Shown here one piece after another: positions 54,289-62,539 of a stretch of 64,000 nucleotides of DNA. The DNA lies in assembly GCF_031880315.1 (NCBI RefSeq), contig NZ_CP134771.1:4770501-4834500 (forward strand). Direction: 5' to 3'. A program made the translations under genes and the position numbers. The notes under the pieces were generated by a model that saw nothing but the letters and a program-made list of their open reading frames with translations, did not search any database and was not told where the DNA came from. Position 1 is the stretch's first letter. The number at the start of each line of letters is the position of its first letter. The stretch comes from Pseudomonas baltica (lineage in GTDB: Bacteria > Pseudomonadota > Gammaproteobacteria > Pseudomonadales > Pseudomonadaceae).

Positions 54289-55128
54289 ATGGTCATCGAC
54301 GTGAATAACGAAACCCCTGCCAAGGCATCGGATGCTGGCAAAGCCGGCACTCGCAAGATCAAGTCCGGCGTGGCTAAAAGCGCGCCTGCGCCCAAACCCC
54401 CTGCGCCCAAACCCAAGACGCCTGCCTCACGCACTGCCAAGCCCGCCGCGAAAGCCAGGCCCGCCGCTTCAGCCAAGGTCGCAAAGACCCCGCGCGAACC
54501 CAGCGCCACCACGGTGAGCCGGCGCATGCGGCTGGTCGAGGGCAAGCGCACAGCCATTCTGGAGGCCGCGCTGGAGATCTTTTCCCGCTTCGGTCTGCAC
54601 GGCACCAGCCTCGACCAGGTCGCCAGCATGGCCGACGTGTCGAAGACCAACCTGCTGTATTACTTCAGCAGCAAGGAAGAGCTCTACATCAGTGTGCTGC
54701 GCCAGTTGCTGGAAGTCTGGCTGCTGCCGTTGCGCGGCTTCAGCGTCGACCAGGATCCGGTCCAGGCGATCAGCGAGTACATCCGCGTCAAGCTGGAGTT
54801 GTCTCGCGATCATCCGGCCGAATCGCGGCTGTTCTGCCTGGAGATCATCCAAGGCGCGCCGTTGTTGCTGACCGAGCTGGAGCAGCCGCTGCGCGATATC
54901 GTCGAAGCTAAAGTGGCGGTGATTCAGGCGTGGATAGATGCCGGCAAGCTGGCGCCGGTCGAGCCGCATCACTTGATATTTTCGCTGTGGGCGACGACCC
55001 AGCATTACGCTGACTTCCGCGCGCAGATCGACGCGGTGACGGGCAAGACGCTGGACGATCCGCTGTTCTTCAATGAGGTGCTGGGCAATCTGCAGGGTTT
55101 GATTCTGAACGGTATTCGGCCGCGCTGA
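54289..55128 (+). CDS. rutR: TetR-family regulator RutR with long basic N-tail
   Basis: 279 residues. An unusual Ala/Lys/Pro-rich tail of about 75 residues (AKSAPAPKPPAPKPKTPASR) precedes a RutR-type repressor: KRTAILEAALEIFSRFGLHG, SLDQVASMADVSKTNLLYYF, SSKEELYISVLRQLLEVWLL, and a C-terminal ligand domain (ESRLFCLEIIQGAPLLLTEL). E. coli RutR, 212 residues, lacks the tail; it releases DNA on binding uracil or thymine. A GTG at 54301 is an alternative start. It lies between the two regulatory module copies that it probably binds. Confidence 0.88.
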   Translation: MVIDVNNETPAKASDAGKAGTRKIKSGVAKSAPAPKPPAPKPKTPASRTAKPAAKARPAASAKVAKTPREPSATTVSRRMRLVEGKRTAILEAALEIFSRFGLHGTSLDQVASMADVSKTNLLYYFSSKEELYISVLRQLLEVWLLPLRGFSVDQDPVQAISEYIRVKLELSRDHPAESRLFCLEIIQGAPLLLTELEQPLRDIVEAKVAVIQAWIDAGKLAPVEPHHLIFSLWATTQHYADFRAQIDAVTGKTLDDPLFFNEVLGNLQGLILNGIRPR

Positions 55129-55200
55129 ATCAGGGAGATTGGCGGCGAAGGGGCCGGTGCGGGCAACCTCGATACAAACACCGCCCGCTTTTCGTGCTCC

Positions 55201-55239
55201 CATGCACAAACCAAGTGCTCTATTTCAGACCATTTGATC
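55201..55239 (+). promoter_or_regulatory. RutR box plus NtrC-like site, module copy B
   Basis: GCACAAACCAAGTGC (55204-55218) is the GCAC-N7-GTGC element; GACCATTTGATC (55228-55239) is the RutR core with one mismatch. It is the inverted copy of the unit at 54146-54184 and directs the oxygenase operon. Confidence 0.73.
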
Positions 55240-55283
55240 CGCCAAAATAACTAACCATCTGATACAGATCACTATTTAGAGAG

Positions 55284-55299
55284 TGGCACAGTTTCTGCT
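55284..55299 (+). promoter_or_regulatory. Sigma-54 promoter of the oxygenase-transporter operon
   Basis: TGGCACAGTTTCTGCT has a perfect TGGCAC at -24, GG-N10-GC spacing and CTGCT at -12. It is about 75 bases upstream of the oxygenase ATG and about 70-80 downstream of the NtrC-like site. The strongest sigma-54 match in the window. Confidence 0.8.
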
Positions 55300-55371
55300 T
55301 TTCTCCGGACACCAACTCTGCCGGGTGTCCCGGTGCATCGTCCACGTTGCATCAAGAGAGAGGATTGTCGA

Positions 55372-56385
55372 ATGACCCTGCAATACGTGCCCATCATCGA
55401 TCTCGCTCCATACTTCTCCGGCCAGCCTGAGGGCAAGGCCGCCGTGGCACAGGCCGTGCGCCAGGCGTGCAAGGACATCGGTTTTCTGGTGATCACCGAG
55501 CACCAGATCCCGGCCGAGTTGATCCAGCGGGTGTCCGCGCAAACCCGCGCGTTCTTCGACATGCCCCTGGCTGAAAAGCGCAAGGTCGATCGCCCCAGCC
55601 CCGAGATGGTGCGCGGTTACAGTGCAGTCGCCGAAGAAAGTCTGTCGTACTCGCTGGAAGAAAGCGCGCCAGGCGACCTCAAGGAATCCTTCTCCATCGG
55701 CCCCAGCGACGTGCCCGCCGATGACTACTACCACAACGCCGTCGCGGGCCCGCATTTCGCCCCCAACGTGTGGCCGGCCGAGCATTTGCTGCCGGGTTTC
55801 CAGCGTGCCTATCGCGAATACTTCAGCGCCATGAGCGAACTGGCGCAGTCGCTCATGCGCCTGTTCGCCTTGGCGCTCGAGCTCGACGAGCATTTTTTCG
55901 ACGACAAGATCGACCGCCACATCAGCATGTTCCGCAGCCTCAGTTATCCGGACATCAAGACCGAGGTCGAGGCCGGGCAGATGCGCGCCAGTGCCCACAC
56001 CGATTACGGCAGCCTGACCATCGTGCGCCCGGACAACGCCCTGGGTGGCCTGCAAGTGCGCAACCGCCAGGGCGAGTGGGTCGACGTGCCCTATGTGGCC
56101 GACGGCTTTGTGGTCAATATCGGCGACCTGATGATGCAGTGGACCAACGACGAGTGGATCTCCACGCTGCACCGCGTGGTCAATCCGCCGCTGGCCAGCG
56201 CCACCGACAACCGCCGCCAGTCGCTGGTGTTCTTTCACCAGCCCAACTACGACACCCTGATCGAATGCCTCCCCGGTTGCCTGCCCGCGGGTAGCGTACC
56301 GCGTCATGCGGCGGTGACCTCGGGCGATCACTTGCTGGCGAAGTTCGTCAAGCAGACTACTTTCGGCGGCAGCAAGGTGGCGTGA
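55372..56385 (+). CDS. 2OG-Fe(II) dioxygenase, isopenicillin N synthase-like
   Basis: 337 residues from ATG 55372. DIOX_N domain (YVPIIDLAPYFSGQPEGKAA, FLVITEHQIPAELIQRV) and the double-stranded beta-helix with iron ligands His and Asp in SAHTDYGSLTIV, the distal His in ISTLHRVVNPP, and the 2OG-binding Arg in NRRQSLVFFHQP. The family hydroxylates or desaturates small molecules; fungal thymine-7-hydroxylase belongs to it. First in an operon with a VOC protein and a nucleoside-type ABC importer, under a RutR/NtrC module. Action on a nucleobase or nucleoside is an inference. Confidence 0.88.
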   Translation: MTLQYVPIIDLAPYFSGQPEGKAAVAQAVRQACKDIGFLVITEHQIPAELIQRVSAQTRAFFDMPLAEKRKVDRPSPEMVRGYSAVAEESLSYSLEESAPGDLKESFSIGPSDVPADDYYHNAVAGPHFAPNVWPAEHLLPGFQRAYREYFSAMSELAQSLMRLFALALELDEHFFDDKIDRHISMFRSLSYPDIKTEVEAGQMRASAHTDYGSLTIVRPDNALGGLQVRNRQGEWVDVPYVADGFVVNIGDLMMQWTNDEWISTLHRVVNPPLASATDNRRQSLVFFHQPNYDTLIECLPGCLPAGSVPRHAAVTSGDHLLAKFVKQTTFGGSKVA

Positions 56386-56771
56386 TGAATACCCTCTCGT
56401 ACGTCAATGTTTTCGCCCAGGACATCGAAGCGCTGAGCGGTTTTTATGCGCAGCTGTTCGGCTTCGAGGAGATCCAGGCGATCCGTTCGCCGATCTTTCG
56501 CGGCCTCGACACGGGCAAGTCGTGTATCGGCTTCAATGCTCCCCAGGCTTATGCATTGTTGGGTCTGGAACAGTTCGCCGGCAGCACCGGCGCCAGGTTC
56601 CTGCTCAACATCGACGTCGCCAGCCAGGCCGAAGTGGATCGCCTGGTACCCCTGGCCGTGGCCAGTGGCGCGACGTTGGTCAAGGCGCCTTACCAGACTT
56701 ACTACCACTGGTATCAGGCGGTGTTGCTCGATCCCGAACAAAACGTATTCCGCATCAACTTCATGGGTTGA
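56385..56771 (+). CDS. VOC/glyoxalase-like protein
   Basis: 128 residues from ATG 56385, one base overlapping the oxygenase stop (TGATG). One VOC module: SYVNVFAQDIEALSGFYAQL, FGFEEIQAIRSPIFRGLDTG and a C-terminal LLDPEQNVFRINFMG ending with the metal-position Arg/Asn rather than Glu. The function is unknown; coupling to the oxygenase suggests it processes or protects its product. Confidence 0.82.
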   Translation: MNTLSYVNVFAQDIEALSGFYAQLFGFEEIQAIRSPIFRGLDTGKSCIGFNAPQAYALLGLEQFAGSTGARFLLNIDVASQAEVDRLVPLAVASGATLVKAPYQTYYHWYQAVLLDPEQNVFRINFMG

Positions 56772-56817
56772 ATGCCGGTAATTGCCTTCGCTGTCCAACC
56801 ATCAGGAAATAGACTCG

Positions 56818-57909
56818 ATGCTCAACGGATTTCGTAAAAATGCTGTGGCGGTTGCAATCGGCCTTGGGGTGGCCAGTGGCGCGATGGCGGAAGGCCTGAC
56901 CCTGGAAAAACCAGCGAAGATCGCCATGGTGTACATCAGCCCGCGCAACGACGGCGGGTGGACCCAGGCGTTCGACGAAGCTCGGGTCAAGCTGGAAAAA
57001 GACCTCGACACCAAGATCCAGTACGTCGAAAGCGTCCCGGAAAACGCCGCCGCCATCACCCCCGTGGTCGACCGCCTGATCGCCCGTGGCGCCAACGTCA
57101 TCATCGGCACTGCGTTCGGCTACTCCGACACCTTCCTGGAACTGGCAAAAAAATACCCGAAAGTGGCCTTCCTCAACGGCTCGGGTACCACCAATGCGCC
57201 GAACCTCGAATCCTTCTACGGCCGCACTTACGAGAGCCAGTACCTGTGTGGCATGGCCGCCGGCGCCGCGTCGAAAACCGGCAAGCTGGGCTTCGTTGCC
57301 GCCAACCCCTTCGGCCAGGTCAACTGGACCGTCAACGCCTACGAACTGGGCGCCTTGCAGATCAACCCCAAGGCCACCGTCAACGTGATTTTCACGGGTG
57401 CCTGGAACGACCCGGTCAAGGAGCGCGCCGCGAGCATGGCGCTGATCGACAGCGGCGCCGATGTGATCGGCCAGCACGTCGACACCCCGACACCGCAGAT
57501 CGTCGCTCAGGAACGCGGCGTGCTCGGCACCGGCCATCACCGCGACCTCAGCGAGTTCGCCCCCAAGGCCACGGTGTGCTCGTCGGAGTGGGTGTGGGAT
57601 CGCTTCCTCGGCCCGGAATTGAAAAAGATCATCGCCGGCAACTGGATGCCGCCGGCCAATGGCGCGCTGCTGTCTATGCAGCAGGGCGGTACCGACATCA
57701 CGCTCAAACCCGGCGACAAGATCTCCGCCGCCGATCAGGCGAAAATCATGGCCGCGCGCGACAAGCTGCTCAAGGGCGAACTGCTGATCTACAGCGGGCC
57801 GATGAGCGACCGTGATGGCAAGGAACGCATCGCCGCCGGTCAGCACCTGGCCGATCCGGACCTGTGGAAGATGGACTGGTTCGTCAAGGGAGTGATCTCC
57901 CAGCAATGA
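56818..57909 (+). CDS. BMP-family nucleoside ABC transporter binding protein
   Basis: 363 residues from ATG 56818 with a signal peptide (NAVAVAIGLGVASGAMAEGL), no lipobox. BMP/Med fold: KIAMVYISPRNDGGWTQAFD, ANVIIGTAFGYSDTFLELAK, GRTYESQYLCGMAAGAASK and ADVIGQHVDTP. BMP proteins bind purine nucleosides, bases or autoinducers. The stop overlaps the ATPase start (ATGA). Confidence 0.9.
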   Translation: MLNGFRKNAVAVAIGLGVASGAMAEGLTLEKPAKIAMVYISPRNDGGWTQAFDEARVKLEKDLDTKIQYVESVPENAAAITPVVDRLIARGANVIIGTAFGYSDTFLELAKKYPKVAFLNGSGTTNAPNLESFYGRTYESQYLCGMAAGAASKTGKLGFVAANPFGQVNWTVNAYELGALQINPKATVNVIFTGAWNDPVKERAASMALIDSGADVIGQHVDTPTPQIVAQERGVLGTGHHRDLSEFAPKATVCSSEWVWDRFLGPELKKIIAGNWMPPANGALLSMQQGGTDITLKPGDKISAADQAKIMAARDKLLKGELLIYSGPMSDRDGKERIAAGQHLADPDLWKMDWFVKGVISQQ

Positions 57910-59420
57910 GCCAGATCAACGCGATTCAGCTGACCGGCATCAACAAGTCGTTCGATGGCTTCCAGGCGCTGAGCGATGCCAGTTTTACCGCCTGCTGGGG
58001 CGAGGTGCATGCGTTGCTCGGCGAGAACGGCGCGGGCAAGTCCTCGCTGATGAACATCGCTGCCGGTCTGTATGCACCGGAAAGCGGGTCGCTGTTGATC
58101 AACGACAACCTGGTGCGGCTCAAGGGCCCGAGCGATGCCAGCGGGCATCGGATCGGCATGGTGCACCAGCATTTCAAGCTGGTGCGGCCCTTTACCGTGG
58201 CCCAGAACATCATCCTCGGCTTGCCGGCCGAGCCCGGCGCTGGCAGCTACAGCAAGCGCCTCAAACACCTCGAAGCACAGATCACCGCCAAGGCGGCGGA
58301 ACTGGGCTTCGCCATCGACCCGCGGCAGATCGTCGAGACCTTGTCGGTCGCCGAGCAGCAGCGTGTGGAAATCCTCAAGGTGTTGATGGCCGGGGCGCGC
58401 ATTCTGATTCTCGACGAGCCCACCGCCGTGCTCACCGATCAGGAGGCCGAACGCCTGCTGGCGACCGTGCAGTCGTTCGCTCGCCAAGGCGCGGCAGTGG
58501 TGTTGGTGACGCACAAGATGGCCGACGTCAAACGCTATGCCGACCGCGTTACGGTGATGCGCGGCGGTCGGACGGTGCAGACGCTCGCCCCGCAAGGCGT
58601 TTCGATCGAGCAACTGGTGCGCCTGACCGTCGGTGAGTCCGCGCCTACCGCCGAATATCAGGCCGCCAGCCCCGGCGAAGCGCGCCTGGTGGTGCGTGAT
58701 CTGCGCTCCCCAGCCGGGCAGGGGCCCTTGCGCGGTATCGACATGACCCTGCACGCCGGGCAGATCTACGGGATCGCCGGGGTCGGCGGCAACGGCCAGA
58801 GCGAATTGGCCAATGCGTTGATGGGCCTGGCGCAGGCGACCGAGGGCGAAATCCTTTTGCAGGGCTTTGGTGACCTGCGCACCGCCAGCAGCGAGTCGCG
58901 CCGGGCTTTGGGCATCGCCTCGATTCCCGCCGACCGCTACGGTGCGGCACTGGCCGGCAGCCTGTCGGTGGCGGAAAACTTCGGCATCGGCCAGATCCAC
59001 AGCGGGCGCTATGGGCCCTTTGCCTTTCTGCGCGGTAAACGGTTGCAGGAGGACGCTGCGGCCGCGATCGAAGCTTTCGACGTGCAGGGCGTGCGCTCGC
59101 TCAAGCAAAAGGCCGCGCTGTTGTCGGGCGGCAATGCGCAAAAACTGGTGATCGCCCGCGAGTTCAGCCGCGAGCCGCAGTTGGTGCTGGTGCACAGCCC
59201 CAGCCGTGGCCTGGATGTGCGCGCCACGCAAGCGGTGCACGGGCGTTTGCGCGCCGCCCGCGATGCTGGCGCGGCGGTGTTGGTGATCAGCGAAGACCTC
59301 GATGAAGTGCTGGCCCTGGCCGACCGCATCGGGGTCATGAACGGCGGCCGTATCGTCGCGCAATTCGAACGCCCTGCCGATCGCCAGGCGATTGGTCGGG
59401 CCATGGTGAGTCATGACTGA
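57906..59420 (+). CDS. Nucleoside ABC transporter ATPase, two domains
   Basis: 504 residues from ATG 57906. Domain 1: Walker A GENGAGKSS, signature LSVAEQQR, Walker B ILILDEPTAVL. Domain 2: Walker A degenerate (GVGGNGQSE), signature LSGGNAQK, Walker B LVLVHSPSRGLD with Glu replaced by Ser. The asymmetric pair is usual for the BMP/sugar-type fused ATPases. It energises import through the two permeases downstream. Confidence 0.92.
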   Translation: MSQINAIQLTGINKSFDGFQALSDASFTACWGEVHALLGENGAGKSSLMNIAAGLYAPESGSLLINDNLVRLKGPSDASGHRIGMVHQHFKLVRPFTVAQNIILGLPAEPGAGSYSKRLKHLEAQITAKAAELGFAIDPRQIVETLSVAEQQRVEILKVLMAGARILILDEPTAVLTDQEAERLLATVQSFARQGAAVVLVTHKMADVKRYADRVTVMRGGRTVQTLAPQGVSIEQLVRLTVGESAPTAEYQAASPGEARLVVRDLRSPAGQGPLRGIDMTLHAGQIYGIAGVGGNGQSELANALMGLAQATEGEILLQGFGDLRTASSESRRALGIASIPADRYGAALAGSLSVAENFGIGQIHSGRYGPFAFLRGKRLQEDAAAAIEAFDVQGVRSLKQKAALLSGGNAQKLVIAREFSREPQLVLVHSPSRGLDVRATQAVHGRLRAARDAGAAVLVISEDLDEVLALADRIGVMNGGRIVAQFERPADRQAIGRAMVSHD

Positions 59421-60564
59421 GACAACGATGGCTGCTTCTCCCGATACGGGCGCCCCGGCCGCTGCAGGTGCGCGTCAGCCCTGGCTGGCGCGGCGCTACA
59501 CCCTGGAAATTCGCCAGCAACTGGGCTGGGGCTGGCAGGCGCTGATCATCGCTCTGGCGCTGGTGGTCGGCCTGGCGATCTGTGCGGCGATCCTGATCGG
59601 CGCCGGCGTGCCGGCCGCGCAGTTGCTCGACGAGTTCGTGGTGCTCACGGTGCTCGATCCGCAGAACTTCAAGGCGGTGCTGTTTCAGGCGGCACCGATG
59701 ATCATGGTCGGCCTCGCCGGCTGCATGGCGTTTCGCGCGCGCTTCTGGAACCTGGGCCTTGAAGGGCAGATGATCTGGGGCGGGATTGGCGCCACGGCGG
59801 TGTCGTTGTTCGACATCGGCCCGGACAGCCTGCGCCTGCCGCTGATGCTGGTGGTGGCAATGCTTTGCGGCATGCTCTGGACGCTAGCGCCGGTGCTGCT
59901 GAAGTTGCGCTTGAAGGTCAACGAGATCATCTCGACGCTGATGCTCAACTACATCGCCGCCAACTTCCTCCTGCACCTGCTGTACGGCAGCTGGAAGGAC
60001 CCGCGCGACAACTTTCCGTATTCGCCGCCCTACCGGGCTTTCGAGCGCCTGCCGGATCTGTTCGATGGCTTCAATGCCGCCATCGTCCTGGCCTTGGTAG
60101 TCACGCTGCTGGCGCTTTGGTTCATCGGGATCTCGCGGGCCGGGCTGTACCTGCGCTTCGTCGACGCCAACCCGCGGGTCGCCGGCGCGGTCGGCGTGCC
60201 GGTGCGCAAGATGATCGTCGGCACGGTGTTGTTGTCCGGGGCGCTGGCGGGCATCGCCGGGTTCATGGTCACGGCTGGGCAGGAAGGGCGCCTGACTCAG
60301 GCGTTCTATCAGGGCTACGGTTTTTCCGGGATTTTGATTGCCTTTCTGGCGCGCAACAACCCGCTGGCGGCGACCCTCGTTGCACTGCTGGTGGCCATGC
60401 TGTTCGTCACCGGGCGCAGCCTGCAGGTGTTCTATCAGATTCCGTTTTCGATGGTGCAACTGATCCAGGCGATCCTGGTGATCTGCGTGGCCTCGTCGGA
60501 CTTTTTCATTCGCCACCGCATGCGGCGTATCCAGGGCAGTGACGCCCCAAGCGGAGAACTGTGA
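59413..60564 (+). CDS. Nucleoside ABC transporter permease 1
   Basis: 383 residues; starts inside the ATPase gene (ATGACTGAG), with a second ATG at 59428. A 35-residue cytoplasmic lead, then about eight to ten helices with the BPD_transp_2 patterns MIMVGLAGCMAFRARFWNLG, LEGQMIWGGIGATAVSL, LKVNEIISTLMLNYIAANFL and GFSGILIAFLARNNPLAATL. Fits the YufP/NupP type. Confidence 0.92.
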   Translation: MTETTMAASPDTGAPAAAGARQPWLARRYTLEIRQQLGWGWQALIIALALVVGLAICAAILIGAGVPAAQLLDEFVVLTVLDPQNFKAVLFQAAPMIMVGLAGCMAFRARFWNLGLEGQMIWGGIGATAVSLFDIGPDSLRLPLMLVVAMLCGMLWTLAPVLLKLRLKVNEIISTLMLNYIAANFLLHLLYGSWKDPRDNFPYSPPYRAFERLPDLFDGFNAAIVLALVVTLLALWFIGISRAGLYLRFVDANPRVAGAVGVPVRKMIVGTVLLSGALAGIAGFMVTAGQEGRLTQAFYQGYGFSGILIAFLARNNPLAATLVALLVAMLFVTGRSLQVFYQIPFSMVQLIQAILVICVASSDFFIRHRMRRIQGSDAPSGEL

Positions 60565-61490
60565 TGGACCTGATCGCCAACTGGTTGGGCAACTCGCCGG
60601 ATTTCGCCGTGCCGTTCGCTTTGGCTGCGCTGGGTTTGATCATCACCGAGCGGGCCGGGGTGCTGGCGTTGGGTGCCGAAGGGCTGATGCTGGTCGGCGC
60701 GCTGGCCGGGATCGGTGCGCAGATGAAATTCGGCACGCCGATGATTTCGCTGCTGATAGCCATGCTCGCGGCCAGCGTGGTATCGCTGCTGTTCGCGTTG
60801 ATGGTGATCGTGTTGCGCATCAACCAGGTGATCGCGGGGCTGGCGCTGGTGTTTTTCTGTCAGGGCCTGACCGGCTTGCTCGGCACCTTGCTGGAGTGGA
60901 CCAACCACCCGGTCAGTGGCCTGGCGGCGGTGCATCTCTGGCCACTGTCGGAGCTGCCGCTGGTGGGCAAGTTGTTCGTGCAGAACCCGGTGGTGTACCT
61001 CACGGGGCTGATCTTTTTGGCAGTGGTGGCGTTTCTGGAGCGCACTCAGGGCGGGCTGCGCTTGCGGGCCGTGGGCGAGAATCCCCAGGCGGCCGACGCG
61101 GCGGGGATTTCGGTGTTCAATTACCGGTTGGCGGCGATTCTGGCGGGCGGCGCGCTGATCGGTTTGGCGGGGGGTTATATTTCGGTGCTGAGCACCAAGA
61201 TGTGGATCGCCGACATGACCGGCGGCCGGGGCTGGATCGCGGTATCGCTGGTGATTTTCGCGCGCTGGTCGCCATGGCGGGCGCTGGCGGGCGCGATTCT
61301 GTTCGGCTGCATCGAGGCGTTGATTCCGCAGCTGGCCGCCACTGGCGTGCGCTTGCCGCAGTATTTCGTGCAGATGACGCCCTATGCGGTGACCTTGCTG
61401 GTGATGATCTGGGTGGCCATGGGCAAGCGCCAGTCGGGCAGTCAGCCAGGGGCGCTGGGCGAGCCGTTCATTCGCGAAGAACGGCGTTGA
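60564..61490 (+). CDS. Nucleoside ABC transporter permease 2
   Basis: 308 residues from ATG 60564, overlapping the upstream stop by one base. BPD_transp_2: FALAALGLIITERAGVLALG, AEGLMLVGALAGIGAQMKFG, LRAVGENPQAADAAGISVFN and ISVLSTKMWIADMTGGRGWI. Last gene of the RutR/NtrC-linked operon; a REP pair follows. Confidence 0.92.
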   Translation: MDLIANWLGNSPDFAVPFALAALGLIITERAGVLALGAEGLMLVGALAGIGAQMKFGTPMISLLIAMLAASVVSLLFALMVIVLRINQVIAGLALVFFCQGLTGLLGTLLEWTNHPVSGLAAVHLWPLSELPLVGKLFVQNPVVYLTGLIFLAVVAFLERTQGGLRLRAVGENPQAADAAGISVFNYRLAAILAGGALIGLAGGYISVLSTKMWIADMTGGRGWIAVSLVIFARWSPWRALAGAILFGCIEALIPQLAATGVRLPQYFVQMTPYAVTLLVMIWVAMGKRQSGSQPGALGEPFIREERR

Positions 61491-61497
61491 AGCCGCG

Positions 61498-61586
61498 GGC
61501 CCTTTCGCGGGTAAGCCCTGTTCCCACACGTGTACGGCCCTGGAGCTGTGTGCATTGTGGGAGCAAGGCTTGCCCGCGAAGAGGCC
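61498..61586. repeat. REP pair
   Basis: The left arm 61498-61527 (GGCCCTTTCGCGGGTAAGCC start) and right arm 61557-61586 (ending GCCCGCGAAGAGGCC) sit around a 29-base centre, in the gap between the transporter operon and the convergent DUF465 gene. Confidence 0.88.
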
Positions 61587-61610
61587 GGTAAATCCAACAC
61601 ACATCCGCCG

Positions 61611-61868
61611 CTAGAGGTTCTTCGCCGCCCCACGAGTACCTGGATTCTCCAGTCGCTGAACGATCCTGTCCTTGATCAGCAAGCGCTTTTCCTTGAGCTT
61701 CCGGACCGTGTCGTCCGCTGCCGCGTTGGCCTCGGCCTGTACCACCTCGGCATCGATGCTGTCGTATTCGCCGAGCAGACTGTTGAGCAGGGCATCGGTC
61801 TGCCTGTGCTTGGCGACCTCTTCCTTGCTGAGTTTCAGGTCTTCGAACAGATTGTGCTTCACTGGCAT
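61611..61868 (-). CDS. DUF465/YdcH family small protein
   Basis: 85 residues from ATG 61868 (MPVKHNLFEDLKLSKEEVAK), with five optional codons upstream. Helical hairpin: HRQTDALLNSLLGEYDSIDA and VRKLKEKRLLIKDRIVQRLE. The KEKRLxLKDRI motif defines YdcH-type proteins; function unknown, cytoplasmic. Confidence 0.85.
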   Translation of the reverse strand: MPVKHNLFEDLKLSKEEVAKHRQTDALLNSLLGEYDSIDAEVVQAEANAAADDTVRKLKEKRLLIKDRIVQRLENPGTRGAAKNL

Positions 61869-62030
61869 CTCGTTTACCTCCACGGGATGGTTGAGGGGGA
61901 TATCGCCACCTGAGAATAGTCACGATTGAGCGTTGGACCCCGTATTTCACTCGGATCGTTCCCTTGGGGTTGTGTATGCTGTGACCAACGTCACTCCAAC
62001 CATCTCACACCTTCGAATGCAGGGACCGCC

Positions 62031-62396
62031 ATGCCGCATCTTCACCTCGAATACACCCGCAACCTGCCGCTGCCCGATGTCGACGCCTTGTTGCTGCGCC
62101 TCAATCACGCATTGATGGCCACCGGGCAGATCGCCAACGAAGCCGATATCAAGAGCCGCGCCCTGGAACTGCAGACTTTCAGAGTAGGGACTGCGCCGGG
62201 CGAACGCGGCTTTTTGTACGCCAAGCTGGCGTTGCTGGCCGGGCGCTCGCCAGAGACCAAGAAGCACCTGTCCGATGCCCTGATCGCGGTGCTGAAAGAG
62301 GCGGCGGTTTGGCCCAAAGGTGTCGACATTCAGTTCGGGGTGGAGATCGTCGATATGCAGCGCGAGAGTTATGGCAAGGAGCGGCTGCAGTCCTGA
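62031..62396 (+). CDS. 5-carboxymethyl-2-hydroxymuconate delta-isomerase family protein
   Basis: 121 residues from ATG 62031. The tautomerase N-terminal Pro is at position 2 (MPHLHLEYTRNLPLPDVDAL), which fixes the start. Further: ALELQTFRVGTAPGERGFLY and VDIQFGVEIVDMQRESYGK. CHMI acts in homoprotocatechuate breakdown, but no other hpa/hpc genes are here, so the substrate may differ. Confidence 0.88.
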   Translation: MPHLHLEYTRNLPLPDVDALLLRLNHALMATGQIANEADIKSRALELQTFRVGTAPGERGFLYAKLALLAGRSPETKKHLSDALIAVLKEAAVWPKGVDIQFGVEIVDMQRESYGKERLQS

Positions 62397-62416
62397 AGGT
62401 GATGTGCACGTTTCAA

Positions 62417-62505
62417 GGGCGTCTTCGCGAGCAGGGGTTGCTCCCACAGTGCACGGTGCCTGCGCCGTATATTTGGGGAAGCCCGGCTTGCCCGCGAAGA
62501 CGCCC
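62417..62505. repeat. REP pair, diverged left arm
   Basis: GGGCGTCTTCGCGAGCAGGG pairs with a right arm ending GCCCGCGAAGACGCCC; the CCTC start of other copies is GTC here with a compensating GAC, so pairing has been kept while the sequence drifted. Confidence 0.82.
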
Positions 62506-62539
62506 GTGGCATCGACAACCTATGCAAGAGGAATAGTCA

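Noticed and set aside
58741..59420. Degenerate Walker A and B in the second ATPase domain taken as pseudogene evidence
   Set aside because: Asymmetric nucleotide sites are usual in fused two-domain ATPases of sugar and BMP-type importers.
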